From Myxococcota bacterium (lineage in GTDB: Bacteria; Myxococcota_A; UBA796; UBA2385), in the NCBI GenBank assembly GCA_023150805.1, contig JAKLKF010000001.1:62001-126000 (forward strand): a stretch of 64,000 nt of DNA, in the 5' to 3' direction. The notes under the pieces are model-generated. The model ran no database searches, was not told the origin of the DNA, and worked only from the letters and a program-made list of their open reading frames with translations. The translations under genes were made by a program, and so were the position numbers. Positions 1-8,005 of the stretch are shown piece by piece. The first letter of the stretch is position 1. Every line of letters starts with the position of its first letter.

Positions 1-267
1 CACCGGGTGCAGGCCGAGCTGGCGGGCGGCGACCGCGGTGGCCCGGCAGTGGTTGGACTGGATGCCGCCGCAGGTGATCACCGTGTCGGCGCCCTGCTCC
101 ACGGCCTGCGCCAGCAGGAAGTCGAGCTTGCGCACCTTGTTGCCCGAGAGGCCGCTGCCCGTCAGGTCGTCGCGCTTCACCCAGACGTCGATCCCCAGGC
201 GCCGCGAGGGGCGCTCCAGGCGCTGCAGGGGGGTGTCGGCGCGGGAGAGGGACAGGGGCGGGATCAT
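1..267 (-). CDS. PLP-dependent D-cysteine desulfhydrase / ACC deaminase family protein, N-terminal part (runs off the window)
   Basis: The reverse strand reads an open frame from an ATG at 267 to the left edge, giving the first 89 residues. It has the N-terminal pattern of the tryptophan-synthase-beta-like (fold II) PLP enzymes of the D-cysteine desulfhydrase/ACC deaminase group. The segment [20 protein letters not shown] contains the PLP lysine (about K44). [16 protein letters not shown] (about 67-82) contains the Ser-Asn-His substrate/cofactor loop. The family releases pyruvate, ammonia and sulfide from D-cysteine, or deaminates ACC or related amino acids. The residues that separate these activities lie outside the window, so the substrate is undecided. 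It is divergent from the amidotransferase gene at 342. Confidence 0.85.
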   Translation of the reverse strand, partial: MIPPLSLSRADTPLQRLERPSRRLGIDVWVKRDDLTGSGLSGNKVRKLDFLLAQAVEQGADTVITCGGIQSNHCRATAVAARQLGLHPV

Positions 268-341
268 GGCGTCCTCGACCTGGGAGCGCCGCTTATGCCG
301 GCGGACCCCCTCGCGCCGGACCTGGCCGCGGCGGAGGTAGC

Positions 342-1109
342 ATGACGCCGCCACCTGGAGACGCCGTGTCCCCCCCTCGCCCGCGCGTCCTGGTCACCAC
401 CGACCGGCGGGACCCGACGGCCGGCCCCTCCTCGCCGCCGGCGGGCCGGGTGCGCCCGGCGCGCGCCGAGATCGTGCTCAAGGAGGCGGTGGTCGACGTC
501 GTGCGCGCGGCCGGGGGCCTGCCCCTGCTGTTGCCGCCGGGGGCCCTCTCCCCCCTGGACCTGCGCGCCGTGCTGGCCGACGTGCACGCGGTCATCGTGA
601 CCGGAGGGGCCTTCGACATCCACCCGCGCCACTACGGCCAGGCGGTCCAGGGACGCCTGGACCGGGTGGACGAGGCGCGGACGGGCCTGGAGCTGCCCCT
701 GTGCGCCGCCTGCCTGGCCGAGGGCGTGCCCGTGCTGGGCATCTGTGGCGGGATGCAGGCCCTGGCCGTCGCCGCGGGCGGCAGCCTGGTCCAGGACATC
801 GGCGCGCAGGTGGTGGGCGCCCTGGAGCACGAGCAGCCCACCGACCCGGCCCAGCCCTGGCACCCCGTCGAGCTGGAGGGCGCGCTGGCGGCCGCCCTGG
901 GCCCGCGGGTGGAGGTCAACTCCACGCACCACCAGGCGGTCGCCGACCCCGGCGTGCTCGCCGTCGTCGGGCGCGCGCCGGACGGCGTGGTCGAGGCCGT
1001 CGCCCTGCCGGGGCACCCCTTCGCCGTCGGCGTGCAGTGGCACCCCGAGCTGCTGTCGCACGGCCCGTCCCTGGTCGGCCTGCTGCTGCGGGGCGCGGGT
1101 CGGAGCTGA
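342..1109 (+). CDS. Peptidase C26 / class I glutamine amidotransferase-like hydrolase (PuuD type)
   Basis: This 255-residue protein belongs to the peptidase C26 family (gamma-glutamyl-gamma-aminobutyrate hydrolase, PuuD-like), which cleaves gamma-glutamyl amides in the cytoplasm. The nucleophile elbow GICGGMQA puts the catalytic Cys at about residue 135. The family usually has Arg after this Cys, and here it is Gly. The motif VQWHPE supplies His234 and Glu236 of the triad, and VNSTHHQAV is the conserved segment before it. The length suits the family. An ATG at 342 precedes the recognisable Rossmann-like start ([10 protein letters not shown]). No polyamine genes are adjacent, so the actual gamma-glutamyl substrate is unknown. 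Confidence 0.88.
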   Translation: MTPPPGDAVSPPRPRVLVTTDRRDPTAGPSSPPAGRVRPARAEIVLKEAVVDVVRAAGGLPLLLPPGALSPLDLRAVLADVHAVIVTGGAFDIHPRHYGQAVQGRLDRVDEARTGLELPLCAACLAEGVPVLGICGGMQALAVAAGGSLVQDIGAQVVGALEHEQPTDPAQPWHPVELEGALAAALGPRVEVNSTHHQAVADPGVLAVVGRAPDGVVEAVALPGHPFAVGVQWHPELLSHGPSLVGLLLRGAGRS

Positions 1110-1115
1110 GCGCGG

Positions 1116-1484
1116 TCAGCGATCCTCGGCGTCCTCGGGGGTCCAGGTGCCCGCCCCCCCGTGGCCCGGGATCAGCAGCACGTGGTGGGTGGTGTGGCGG
1201 CGAAGCAGGCCGAGGTGGCGACCGATCGGGATCTCCTGGCCGCGGTAGCCGGCCAGGCCCACCCGCACCGGCTGCCCCAGGAAGGGCACGGGCCAGACGG
1301 TGAGCTGCAGGGGCGTGGTGCCGATCTCCTCGCCGCGCCGCGTCACGCTGGCGCCCACGGGATCCGAGGTGATGGTGACGTGGCGCAGGCACCCGGCCAG
1401 CGGCGACGCCAGCAGGAGCAGGAGGACCGCGCGGACCGGCCCGGGCCGCGACCGCGATGGGACGGCGCGCTTCACATCGGGCAT
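1116..1484 (-). CDS. PEGA-like small lipoprotein
   Basis: This 122-residue protein starts at the ATG at 1484. A basic n-region (KRAVPSRSR) and hydrophobic core lead to a lipobox ending in Cys32 (SPLAGC). After the Cys, VTITSDPVGASVTRRGEEIG and the following TPLQL resemble a single PEGA-type surface domain (S.P.GA.V...G...G.TP). The C-terminus is His/Arg-rich and has no recognised domain. It is probably an envelope-anchored structural protein. It converges on the amidotransferase gene with a 6-nt gap. Confidence 0.72.
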   Translation of the reverse strand: MPDVKRAVPSRSRPGPVRAVLLLLLASPLAGCLRHVTITSDPVGASVTRRGEEIGTTPLQLTVWPVPFLGQPVRVGLAGYRGQEIPIGRHLGLLRRHTTHHVLLIPGHGGAGTWTPEDAEDR

Positions 1485-1512
1485 CCTAACCTCCCCCCGA
1501 CCCGGCCGAGCC

Positions 1513-1995
1513 ATGCCCGCCCTTCCCGCCACCTCCCCCCCGGCCCGCCCTGCGCGGGCCTTCCTCCTCGCCCTGCTGCTGTCGGGCTGCGCCCACGACA
1601 AGCTGGCCACCCGCGACGACGACAAGGAGCTGGCAGACCTCTCCGCCCGCACCGAGCAGTTCTGGCGCTCGATGCAGTGGCAGGACCCCGCGGGCGCCGC
1701 CCCCTTCCTGGAGGAGGACGGGCAGCGGCGCCGGTGGCTGCTGGAGGTGGAGCGGCTGAACCAGGAGGTGCGGATCACCGACGCCAGCCTGGTGGACCTG
1801 CAGCTCCAGCCGGTGGCCGAGGATCCGCCGGCCGACCGCGCGCGCGAGGCCATCGTGCTGGTGCGCACCGAGGGCTACACCATGCCGGCCCAGATCGTGC
1901 GGCGCGAGACGGTGCAGCAGACCTGGTACCGCTCCGCCGATGGGTGGTTCCTGGACTGGACCGAAGGCCACCCGCTGACCGGCAGCCCCTGGTAG
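1513..1995 (+). CDS. Hypothetical lipoprotein
   Basis: This is a 160-residue protein of unrecognised family. The ATG at 1513 is preferred over an upstream frame extension because it gives a proper signal peptide (LLALLLSGC, lipobox Cys about 25). The mature part is acidic and Trp-rich, with helix then sheet character (EQFWRSMQWQDP near the start, TWYRSADGWFLDW near the end). This gross pattern is seen in NTF2/SnoaL-like folds, but the assignment is only a guess. It is divergent from the PEGA-like lipoprotein gene. Confidence 0.65.
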   Translation: MPALPATSPPARPARAFLLALLLSGCAHDKLATRDDDKELADLSARTEQFWRSMQWQDPAGAAPFLEEDGQRRRWLLEVERLNQEVRITDASLVDLQLQPVAEDPPADRAREAIVLVRTEGYTMPAQIVRRETVQQTWYRSADGWFLDWTEGHPLTGSPW

Positions 1996-2012
1996 CCGCA
2001 CCGGGCGCCGAT

Positions 2013-2031
2013 CCGGACAGAAGACGTCCGG
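2013..2031. promoter_or_regulatory. Palindromic operator-like site upstream of recQ
   Basis: The site reads CCGGAC, 7 nt, GTCCGG. Its core GGACAGAAGACGTCC has the same length and outer bases as GGACAGTTCCTGTCC upstream of recN at 59429. It lies immediately upstream of a plausible -35 element. Two DNA-repair genes sharing one palindrome suggests a common repressor, for example a LexA-type one (inference). Confidence 0.5.
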
Positions 2032-2039
2032 ACCGCGGC

Positions 2040-2067
2040 TTGCCCCCGGACCCCGACCCGCTACAAG
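2040..2067 (+). promoter_or_regulatory. Putative sigma-70-type promoter of recQ
   Basis: TTGCCC (2040-2045) and TACAAG (2062-2067) are separated by 16 nt. The predicted transcription start would fall at about 2073-2075, on the recQ start codon. No Shine-Dalgarno sequence precedes that ATG, so the transcript may be leaderless. Confidence 0.35.
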
Positions 2068-2072
2068 CGCGC

Positions 2073-4430
2073 ATGACCGAGCCCGCCGCCGCGCCGACCC
2101 CGGGGGAGCTGCAGAAGCTCCTGCACCGCCGCTTCGGCCACCCCGCCTTCCGCGACGGGCAGCTCCCCATCGTCCAGCACGTCGCCAGCGGGCAGGACGC
2201 GCTGGTCGTGATGCCGACGGGCGCCGGCAAGTCGCTGTGCTACCAGCTCCCGGCGCTGGCGCGGGGCGGCACCACCATCGTCGTCTCCCCCCTGCTGGCC
2301 TTGATGAAGGACCAGGTCGACGCCCTGGTGGCCAAGGGGGTCCGTGCCACGTTCATCAACTCCTCGATCACACCCGAGGAGCGGCGGGAGCGCATCGCGC
2401 GCATGCAGGCCGGCGACTTCGAGCTGGTCTACGTCGCGCCCGAGCGCTTCTCGCCGCGCTTCATCCAGGACCTGGCGCGCACCGACGTCCGGCTGCTGGC
2501 CGTGGACGAGGCGCACTGCCTGTCGCAGTGGGGCCACGACTTCCGGCCCGACTACCTGCGCCTGGGCCAGGTCCGGCAGGCACTCGGCCACCCGGCCACC
2601 GTGGCGCTCACCGCCACCGCGACGCCCCCCGTCCAGGACGACATCCTGCGCATCCTGGGAATGCCCGACGCGCGGCGCTTCGTGCGGGGCTTCGACCGCC
2701 CCAACCTGGGGCTGGAGGTGCGGGAGTGCAGCCGGCCGGCCGACAAGCTGACCGCCCTGCCCGCCCTGCTCACCCAGACCCCGGCCCTGGTCTACTGCGC
2801 CACCCGCAAGAACGTGGAGCGGGTGGTGACCAGCCTGCAGGGCGCCGGCGTGCCGGCCGCGATGTACCACGCCGGCATGGAGCACCCCGATCGCGTCCAG
2901 GTCCAGGACGACTTCATGAAGGGCCGGGCCGCGGTGGTCGTCGCGACCAACGCCTTCGGCATGGGCGTGGACAAGGAGGACGTGCGGACCATCGTCCACT
3001 ACGACGTGCCCGGCACGGTCGAGGCCTACTACCAGGAGATCGGGCGCGCCGGCCGCGACGGCAAGCCTTCCCGCGTGGTGCTGCTCTTCAACGAGTCCGA
3101 CCGCCGCCTGCAGGAGTTCTTCATCCGGACCAGCCACCCGCCTGCCGAGCAGGTGCGGGCCGTCTACGACCGGCTGCTGGCCCAGCACACCAACCCGGTG
3201 TGGATGACGCTGGAGGACCTGGCGGACGCCCTGCCCGACGACAGCAACGAGCGCACGGCCGCGAGCTGCCTCTACCTGCTGCAGCGCGAGGGCTGGATCC
3301 GCCGCATCGCGCCGCGCGACCGCGCCGGCCACGTCAGCCTGCGCACCGACGCCCCCCGGGCTCGGCCCGACGGCCAGCGCGGCCAGGTCTACGCCTTCCT
3401 GCAAGAAGAGCTGGTCGAGGACCCCGACAGCCCCGCCGCCGTACACCCCGACTACGTGGCCGAGCGCCTGGGCCTGGAGCGCGACCAGGTCATCGCCGCC
3501 ATCCGCGGCCTGGAAGAGCGCGGCTACCTGGCCTGGAGCCCGCCCGAGCGCGCTGGCGGCGTGGAGCTGCTGCGCCCCGACCAGCCGCTGGACCTGGACG
3601 AGGACGCGATGCACCGCCAGCGGCGGCGCGAGTTCGACAAGCTCGAGGCCATGCTGGGCTACGCCCGCGCGGGTTGCCGGCGCCGCTACCTGATCAAGCA
3701 CTTCGGCGAGACGCCCCCCTGGCCCCGCTGCGGGACCTGCGACGGCTGCCGGCAGGGCCTGCCCCTGGTCGCCGAGCCCGAGCGGCTCAGCGCCGACCAG
3801 GACCTGGTCGTACGCAAGGTGCTGGCCTGCGTGGCCCGAATGGGGCGGCCCTTCAGCGCCACGATGATCGCCCGCGTGGCGACAGGCGCCACCGACAAGG
3901 CCGTGCGGGCCTTCGGCTTCGAGAAGCTCTCGACCTGGGGCATCCTGCGCGGCTGGAGCGCCAAGGCGGTCGAGGACCTGCTGATGTCCCTGGCGCGCGC
4001 CGGGGCGCTGGACCCGGTCTACGTCACCCGCCAGGTGGACGGTCACAGCCGCGACTTCATGGAGCTGCGGCTCACCGACCTGGGCGTGCGCGTGATGCGC
4101 CAGCTCGAGCCCGGCTTCGAGATGGTCTTCCCCGCGCGGACCGGCGTGGTGCGGCGGACGGGCGCCAGCGCGCGCGGGGCCCGCCCTCCGCTGGAGGGTC
4201 CCATCGACGGGGATCTGCTGGCCCTGCTGCGCGAGACCCGCACCCGCCTGGCCCAGGACGACGACGTGCCCGCCTACGTCGTGGCGCCCAACCGCACCTT
4301 GGAGGAGATCGCCCAGCGCCGCCCCACCACCCGGCAGGCGATGCTCGAGGTCCACGGCATGGGCAAGGAGCGCTACCACCGCTACGGCCAGGCCCTGCTC
4401 GAGGCCGTGCGGGGCTGGACCGGCTGCTGA
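2073..4430 (+). CDS. recQ: ATP-dependent DNA helicase RecQ
   Basis: This 785-residue protein is a 3'-5' DNA helicase acting in recombination and replication-fork repair. It has Walker A (MPTGAGKSLCYQLP, Lys53), the DEAH box (VDEAHCLSQWGHDFRPDY, D145-H148, with the RecQ aromatic-rich loop) and helicase motif VI (YYQEIGRAGRDG). The RecQ zinc-binding motif follows (RAGCRRRYLIKHFGE with CGTCDGC), then a winged helix and a C-terminal HRDC-type segment (RTLEEIAQRRPTTRQAMLEV). It is somewhat longer than E. coli RecQ because of extra residues around the winged helix. ATG 2073 is chosen because the domain starts about 14 residues later. An operator-like palindrome lies upstream. Confidence 0.95.
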   Translation: MTEPAAAPTPGELQKLLHRRFGHPAFRDGQLPIVQHVASGQDALVVMPTGAGKSLCYQLPALARGGTTIVVSPLLALMKDQVDALVAKGVRATFINSSITPEERRERIARMQAGDFELVYVAPERFSPRFIQDLARTDVRLLAVDEAHCLSQWGHDFRPDYLRLGQVRQALGHPATVALTATATPPVQDDILRILGMPDARRFVRGFDRPNLGLEVRECSRPADKLTALPALLTQTPALVYCATRKNVERVVTSLQGAGVPAAMYHAGMEHPDRVQVQDDFMKGRAAVVVATNAFGMGVDKEDVRTIVHYDVPGTVEAYYQEIGRAGRDGKPSRVVLLFNESDRRLQEFFIRTSHPPAEQVRAVYDRLLAQHTNPVWMTLEDLADALPDDSNERTAASCLYLLQREGWIRRIAPRDRAGHVSLRTDAPRARPDGQRGQVYAFLQEELVEDPDSPAAVHPDYVAERLGLERDQVIAAIRGLEERGYLAWSPPERAGGVELLRPDQPLDLDEDAMHRQRRREFDKLEAMLGYARAGCRRRYLIKHFGETPPWPRCGTCDGCRQGLPLVAEPERLSADQDLVVRKVLACVARMGRPFSATMIARVATGATDKAVRAFGFEKLSTWGILRGWSAKAVEDLLMSLARAGALDPVYVTRQVDGHSRDFMELRLTDLGVRVMRQLEPGFEMVFPARTGVVRRTGASARGARPPLEGPIDGDLLALLRETRTRLAQDDDVPAYVVAPNRTLEEIAQRRPTTRQAMLEVHGMGKERYHRYGQALLEAVRGWTGC

Positions 4431-4445
4431 GGGAGGCTGCGGCGC

Positions 4446-5312
4446 TCAGCCCGGCTTGCGCCAGTCCACGAAGCCGCGGCCCTTGTCGTCGGGCTGGCAG
4501 CGGGGGCAGAAGAAGGCGTCGTGGCCACGCACCCCCGAGGCGCGGATCTTCTCGCCGCAGACCGGGCAGGGCTGCCCGGCGCGGTTGCGGACCTTCACGT
4601 GGTCGCGGTGCTTGTCGGGCAGGGGCGGGTCGACCCGGGCGATGACGGCGTTGGCCTCGGTCAGCACCTGGACCATGGCGGCGTGCAGCCGGGCGAGCTG
4701 GACGGGCGACAGCTCGCTCACCCGCGCCTTGGGATGGATGCCCGCCGCGAACAGGGCCTCGTCCGCGTAGCAGTTGCCGAAGCTGTCGAGCTGGGCCTTG
4801 TCGAGCAGGAAGAGCTTGACCTGGTCGCGCCGCTTCTTCGCCAGCGCGGTGAAGGCCGCCAGCGTGAAGGCCTTGGGGTCGAGCACGTCGATGCCCACCG
4901 GGGTCAGGCCGGGCACCAGCTCCTGCCGCCCGGCGGGGACCAGGTAGACCTTGCCCATCTGCTCGCTGTCGCGGAAGCGGAGCTGCCGCCCGTCGTCCAG
5001 GGTCAGCGCGACCCCGCAGTCCTTGGGCAGGCGCTCGCCCGGGTCGCAGAGCTGGAAGCGACCGGCGAGCATCGGGTGCACGACCAGCTCCAGCGGCGCG
5101 GCCCCCGGCGGCGGAGCCAGCGCGAAGCGCACGAAGTGGAGCTGGCGACGCACCCCCTCGATCCGGTGGCCGGGGAGCAGCTCGCCCAGGCGGCCGGGCA
5201 CCACGACGCGCAGCAGCACGGGCAAGCCGACAGTGGCCTCGGTGACCGTCCGCCCGACCAGCTCGCGGGCCAGGATCGGGACCTGGTGCTCCAGGTCCGG
5301 ACGCTCAGGCAT
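4446..5312 (-). CDS. Fpg/Nei-family DNA glycosylase (formamidopyrimidine-DNA glycosylase-like)
   Basis: This 288-residue protein belongs to the base-excision-repair family that removes oxidised bases through the N-terminal proline and nicks the abasic site. The start MPERPDLEHQ keeps the catalytic Pro2 and Glu3, but differs from canonical PELPE (Asp at residue 6). The H2TH region contains DKAQLDSFGNCYADEALF. The C-terminal zinc finger is intact: CPVCGEKIRASG, then FFCPRCQ. The first 8 nt overlap the thioesterase gene, so the two are translationally coupled. The N-terminal deviation means substrate preference (8-oxoG or oxidised pyrimidines) cannot be assigned. Confidence 0.88.
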   Translation of the reverse strand: MPERPDLEHQVPILARELVGRTVTEATVGLPVLLRVVVPGRLGELLPGHRIEGVRRQLHFVRFALAPPPGAAPLELVVHPMLAGRFQLCDPGERLPKDCGVALTLDDGRQLRFRDSEQMGKVYLVPAGRQELVPGLTPVGIDVLDPKAFTLAAFTALAKKRRDQVKLFLLDKAQLDSFGNCYADEALFAAGIHPKARVSELSPVQLARLHAAMVQVLTEANAVIARVDPPLPDKHRDHVKVRNRAGQPCPVCGEKIRASGVRGHDAFFCPRCQPDDKGRGFVDWRKPG

Positions 5313-5748
5313 CCGGCGGCCCGTCGACCAGGAAGCGCGCCATCGCCTCGCGCAGCCAGGGGGGCAGGCCGCGCAGCTTGAAGTGGTCGGGCCCGCCGGG
5401 GTCCATCTGGATCACGACGATGACGACCTTGCCGGTCGCGCGGACCCCGCCGTCGGGCCCCAGCACCCGCAGGCCCAGGGTGGTCGAGGCGCGCCCGAGC
5501 TTCTGGACGACCAGCTCGACCACGACCTGCTCGCCCATGCGGCAGGGGGCCTTGTAGTCGGCCTCGGCGTGCACCGAGGGGAAGCCCAGCTCCTGGAGCA
5601 CCTGGTGGTAGGGGTGGCCCAGGCACTGGCCGAACCACTCCTCCATCGTCCGGTGGAACCAGTCGAAGTAGCGCGGGTAGTAGACGACGCCGGCGGGGTC
5701 GCACTCGCCGAAGCGCACCGTCAGGGGCATGCGGAAGGGGGGGCTCAC
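5305..5748 (-). CDS. Hot-dog fold acyl-CoA thioesterase (4-hydroxybenzoyl-CoA thioesterase / YbgC type)
   Basis: This 147-residue protein has the family signature VRFGECDPAGVVYYPRYFDW, with the catalytic Asp in ECDPAG at about residue 17. It is a single hot-dog domain, usually tetrameric, that hydrolyses small or aromatic acyl-CoA thioesters in the cytoplasm. The ATG at 5748 is followed directly by the domain. It overlaps the downstream glycosylase gene by 8 nt. Its neighbours do not reveal the acyl substrate. Confidence 0.88.
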   Translation of the reverse strand: MSPPFRMPLTVRFGECDPAGVVYYPRYFDWFHRTMEEWFGQCLGHPYHQVLQELGFPSVHAEADYKAPCRMGEQVVVELVVQKLGRASTTLGLRVLGPDGGVRATGKVVIVVIQMDPGGPDHFKLRGLPPWLREAMARFLVDGPPDA

Positions 5749-5769
5749 CTCTTCCCGGTAGCGCGGACC

Positions 5770-6105
5770 TCAGCTCGCGCCCATGCCCTCGTCCTGGCGG
5801 GGCGCCACCAACACCAGGCCCGGGTCGGAGAGCGCCCCCACCTTGTAGAGCGTGTGGGCCAGCATCTGCGGGGCCGCCACCAGCACCAGGCGGTCGCAGC
5901 GGGCCCGCAGCGCGCGCAGGCCGGTGACCAGGTGGGCCACGGCCACGCCGTCCTCCAGGTCCAGGTCGGCCAGGTCGAGGACCCGCTCGGACCCCGGGGG
6001 CAGGGCCCCCAGCACGGCCGCGAGGGCCAGCCCCTCGGGCCCGGCGACCTCGCCGGAGACGGCCATGCCGTCGCGCTCGGGGTGGACCTGCCAGGCCATC
6101 ACCAC
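5770..6105 (-). CDS. STAS-like domain protein
   Basis: This 111-residue soluble protein looks like a single STAS-type domain: a short N-terminal strand, GEVAGPEGLALAAVLG, a core RVLDLADLDLEDGVAVAHLV, then LRARCDRLVLVAAPQ. The segment after the LDL core resembles the helix that in anti-sigma-factor antagonists carries the phosphorylated Ser/Thr, but no clear phospho-Ser is present here (Glu-Asp-Gly instead). It could be a regulatory partner or an MlaB-like protein. It may be co-transcribed with the lipoprotein at 6140. Confidence 0.6.
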   Translation of the reverse strand: MVMAWQVHPERDGMAVSGEVAGPEGLALAAVLGALPPGSERVLDLADLDLEDGVAVAHLVTGLRALRARCDRLVLVAAPQMLAHTLYKVGALSDPGLVLVAPRQDEGMGAS

Positions 6106-6139
6106 CTCCTCGCCCCCAGCCTACCCGGGCGCGCCGCCT

Positions 6140-6703
6140 TCACCAGGCGGGCTGCCCTGGCCAGGTCTGGTAGGGGAAGCTGTCGTAGGGCTCGCCCTGC
6201 CACTCCCCCTCGTACTCGCTCCAGCTCCCGATCGGGCACCACACACCCAGCCCCTCGTCGAAGCCCAGCAGCACGTCCTCCAGCACCTCGCCCTCCCAGG
6301 CCAGGGACGAGGCGCGCCCATAGGCGATCGACGGCTCGACGTGGCCAAAGGGCAGGCCGTAGGCCTCGCAGTCGCCCGAGAGCGTGTCGAAGGGGCCGAA
6401 CTCGAAGCGCGCGGCCTCGATGCAGCCGTCGCAGGACAGCACGTCGACGATCTTCCCGTAGGACCGGCCCGTGCAGAGCGTCTGCTGGTAGTCGGCGCTG
6501 AAGACGGAGATCGAGTCGCTGATGTCGATGTCGGCGTACTCGGGGTGCCCGTCGGGGTAGAAGGCGCCCACCCGGCCCCACCAGGTGCCGTCGGGCTGCT
6601 GGTAGGGCTCGCGGCAGATCGAGTCCCCTCCCGAGTCCTCGCCCCCCACCGGGGCACCGTCCTTGTCGCCGCAGGCCCACAGGAGCAGGATCCACCAGGG
6701 CAT
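6140..6703 (-). CDS. Hypothetical Cys-containing lipoprotein
   Basis: This 187-residue protein has a very short signal peptide, MPWWILLLWAC, with the lipobox Cys at 11 and no Lys or Arg in the n-region. The ATG at 6703 is chosen over a 24-codon upstream extension because it puts the hydrophobic stretch at the N-terminus. The mature protein is acidic and aromatic-rich, with paired cysteines (VLSCDGCIEAARFEFG, SGDCEAYG, GVWCPIGSW) that probably form disulfides. No family was recognised. Confidence 0.68.
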   Translation of the reverse strand: MPWWILLLWACGDKDGAPVGGEDSGGDSICREPYQQPDGTWWGRVGAFYPDGHPEYADIDISDSISVFSADYQQTLCTGRSYGKIVDVLSCDGCIEAARFEFGPFDTLSGDCEAYGLPFGHVEPSIAYGRASSLAWEGEVLEDVLLGFDEGLGVWCPIGSWSEYEGEWQGEPYDSFPYQTWPGQPAW

Positions 6704-6813
6704 CGCGCACCTCCGCGCTCCGTGGAAGGTCGTCACGCCCGGCCCCGCGCCAGGCCCCCTGCGACCCTCCGCCACCGACGCCCGCCCGGCCGGCCTCGGA
6801 ATAGAACCGGCCC

Positions 6814-7962
6814 GTGACCACCCTGCCGCCCGCCCTGGACCGCCGCCTCTCCCCTCGCCAGCGCGACCTGGCGCTGCGGGCCTGGCCCTGGCTGGCGCCG
6901 GGGGCCTTCGTCGGCGGCTTCTTCCTCGACGCGCTGACCCTGCGCCGGGTCGACGACGTCGGCGACAACCTGCAGCTCACCCTCTACCTGCTCGGCGCCG
7001 CCCTGCTGCTGGTGCTCGAGCGCCGCGCCTGGCACGGCCGCGCCACCCTGGGCCTGGTCGCCCGCCACCGCGGCGCCGCCCGCCTGGGGCTGCAGTTCTT
7101 CTTCGGCGGCCTGTTCAGCGCCTACGTCATCTTCTACAGCCAGAGCGCCACCTTCGGCCCCAGCCTGCTCTTCTGCCTGCTGCTGGCCGCGCTGATGCTG
7201 GCCAACGAGCTGTGGTTCGAGGACCTGCGTCCCGACCTGCCCCAGCTCGCCCTGTGGTTCTTCTGCGCCCTGTCCTACCTGCTCTTCGCCGTGCCCACCT
7301 GGACCGGCCAACTGGGCTTCGCCACCCGCTTCGCCGCCGGGGTCCTGGCCCTGCTCTTCTCGACCGGCCTGCTGGCCCTGGTCCACTGGGGCGAGGTGGT
7401 CGACCTGGCCCCCCCGCGCGAGGGGCCCCCCACCACCTTCCGGCAGGCCCTGCCCGCCAACCTGGCGACCTGGTCGGGCATGTGGGGCGCCCTGCTGCTG
7501 CTCATCGCCCTGGGCGCCGTGCCGCCGGTGCCCCTGGCCCTGGCCGAGGCCGGCGTCTACCGCGAGGTGCGCCGCGACGGCGATCAGGTCGTCCTGTCCT
7601 ACGAGCGGCCCCCCTGGTGGGCCCCCTGGCGCGACGACGAGCGGGTCTTCGCCCACCAGGACGGCGACCGCGTCTACGTCTTCACCGCCGTCTTCGCGCC
7701 CGGCGGCGCCGGTGTGCGCATCCTGCACGCCTGGGAGCACCAGCAGGAGGACGGCTCCTGGCAGGAGACCGACCGCATCCCCTTCGACATGCAGGGCGGC
7801 CGCGACGGTGGCTGGCGCTCCTGGACCGCCAAGCGCAACGTCTCGCCCGGCCGCTGGCGGGTGCGGGTGCTCAGCGAGCACGGCGACCGCCTGGGGCGGG
7901 TGGACCTGGAGATCGTGCCGCGCGAGGGCGAGGCGCGAGAGCGGGTGGAGCGCCGGTACTGA
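6814..7962 (+). CDS. DUF2914 domain membrane protein
   Basis: This 382-residue protein starts at a GTG at 6814. The N-terminal two-thirds hold about six hydrophobic segments (for example LYLLGAALLLVL, FFFGGLFSAYVIF, LLFCLLLAALML, LALWFFCALSYLLF, AAGVLALLFSTGLLALV). The C-terminal domain matches the DUF2914 pattern: W....DGSWQETDRIPF, GGRDGGWRSWTAKRN, GRWRVRVL, G.RLGRVDLEI. The domain is predicted to face the periplasm, and its function is unknown. A kinase gene follows after 43 nt, so the two may form an operon in which the membrane protein is a kinase partner or substrate (inference). Confidence 0.82.
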   Translation: MTTLPPALDRRLSPRQRDLALRAWPWLAPGAFVGGFFLDALTLRRVDDVGDNLQLTLYLLGAALLLVLERRAWHGRATLGLVARHRGAARLGLQFFFGGLFSAYVIFYSQSATFGPSLLFCLLLAALMLANELWFEDLRPDLPQLALWFFCALSYLLFAVPTWTGQLGFATRFAAGVLALLFSTGLLALVHWGEVVDLAPPREGPPTTFRQALPANLATWSGMWGALLLLIALGAVPPVPLALAEAGVYREVRRDGDQVVLSYERPPWWAPWRDDERVFAHQDGDRVYVFTAVFAPGGAGVRILHAWEHQQEDGSWQETDRIPFDMQGGRDGGWRSWTAKRNVSPGRWRVRVLSEHGDRLGRVDLEIVPREGEARERVERRY

Positions 7963-8005
7963 GGACGCGGAGTCGAGAAGGCGGAGAGGGGTACACTCCC
8001 GCCCC

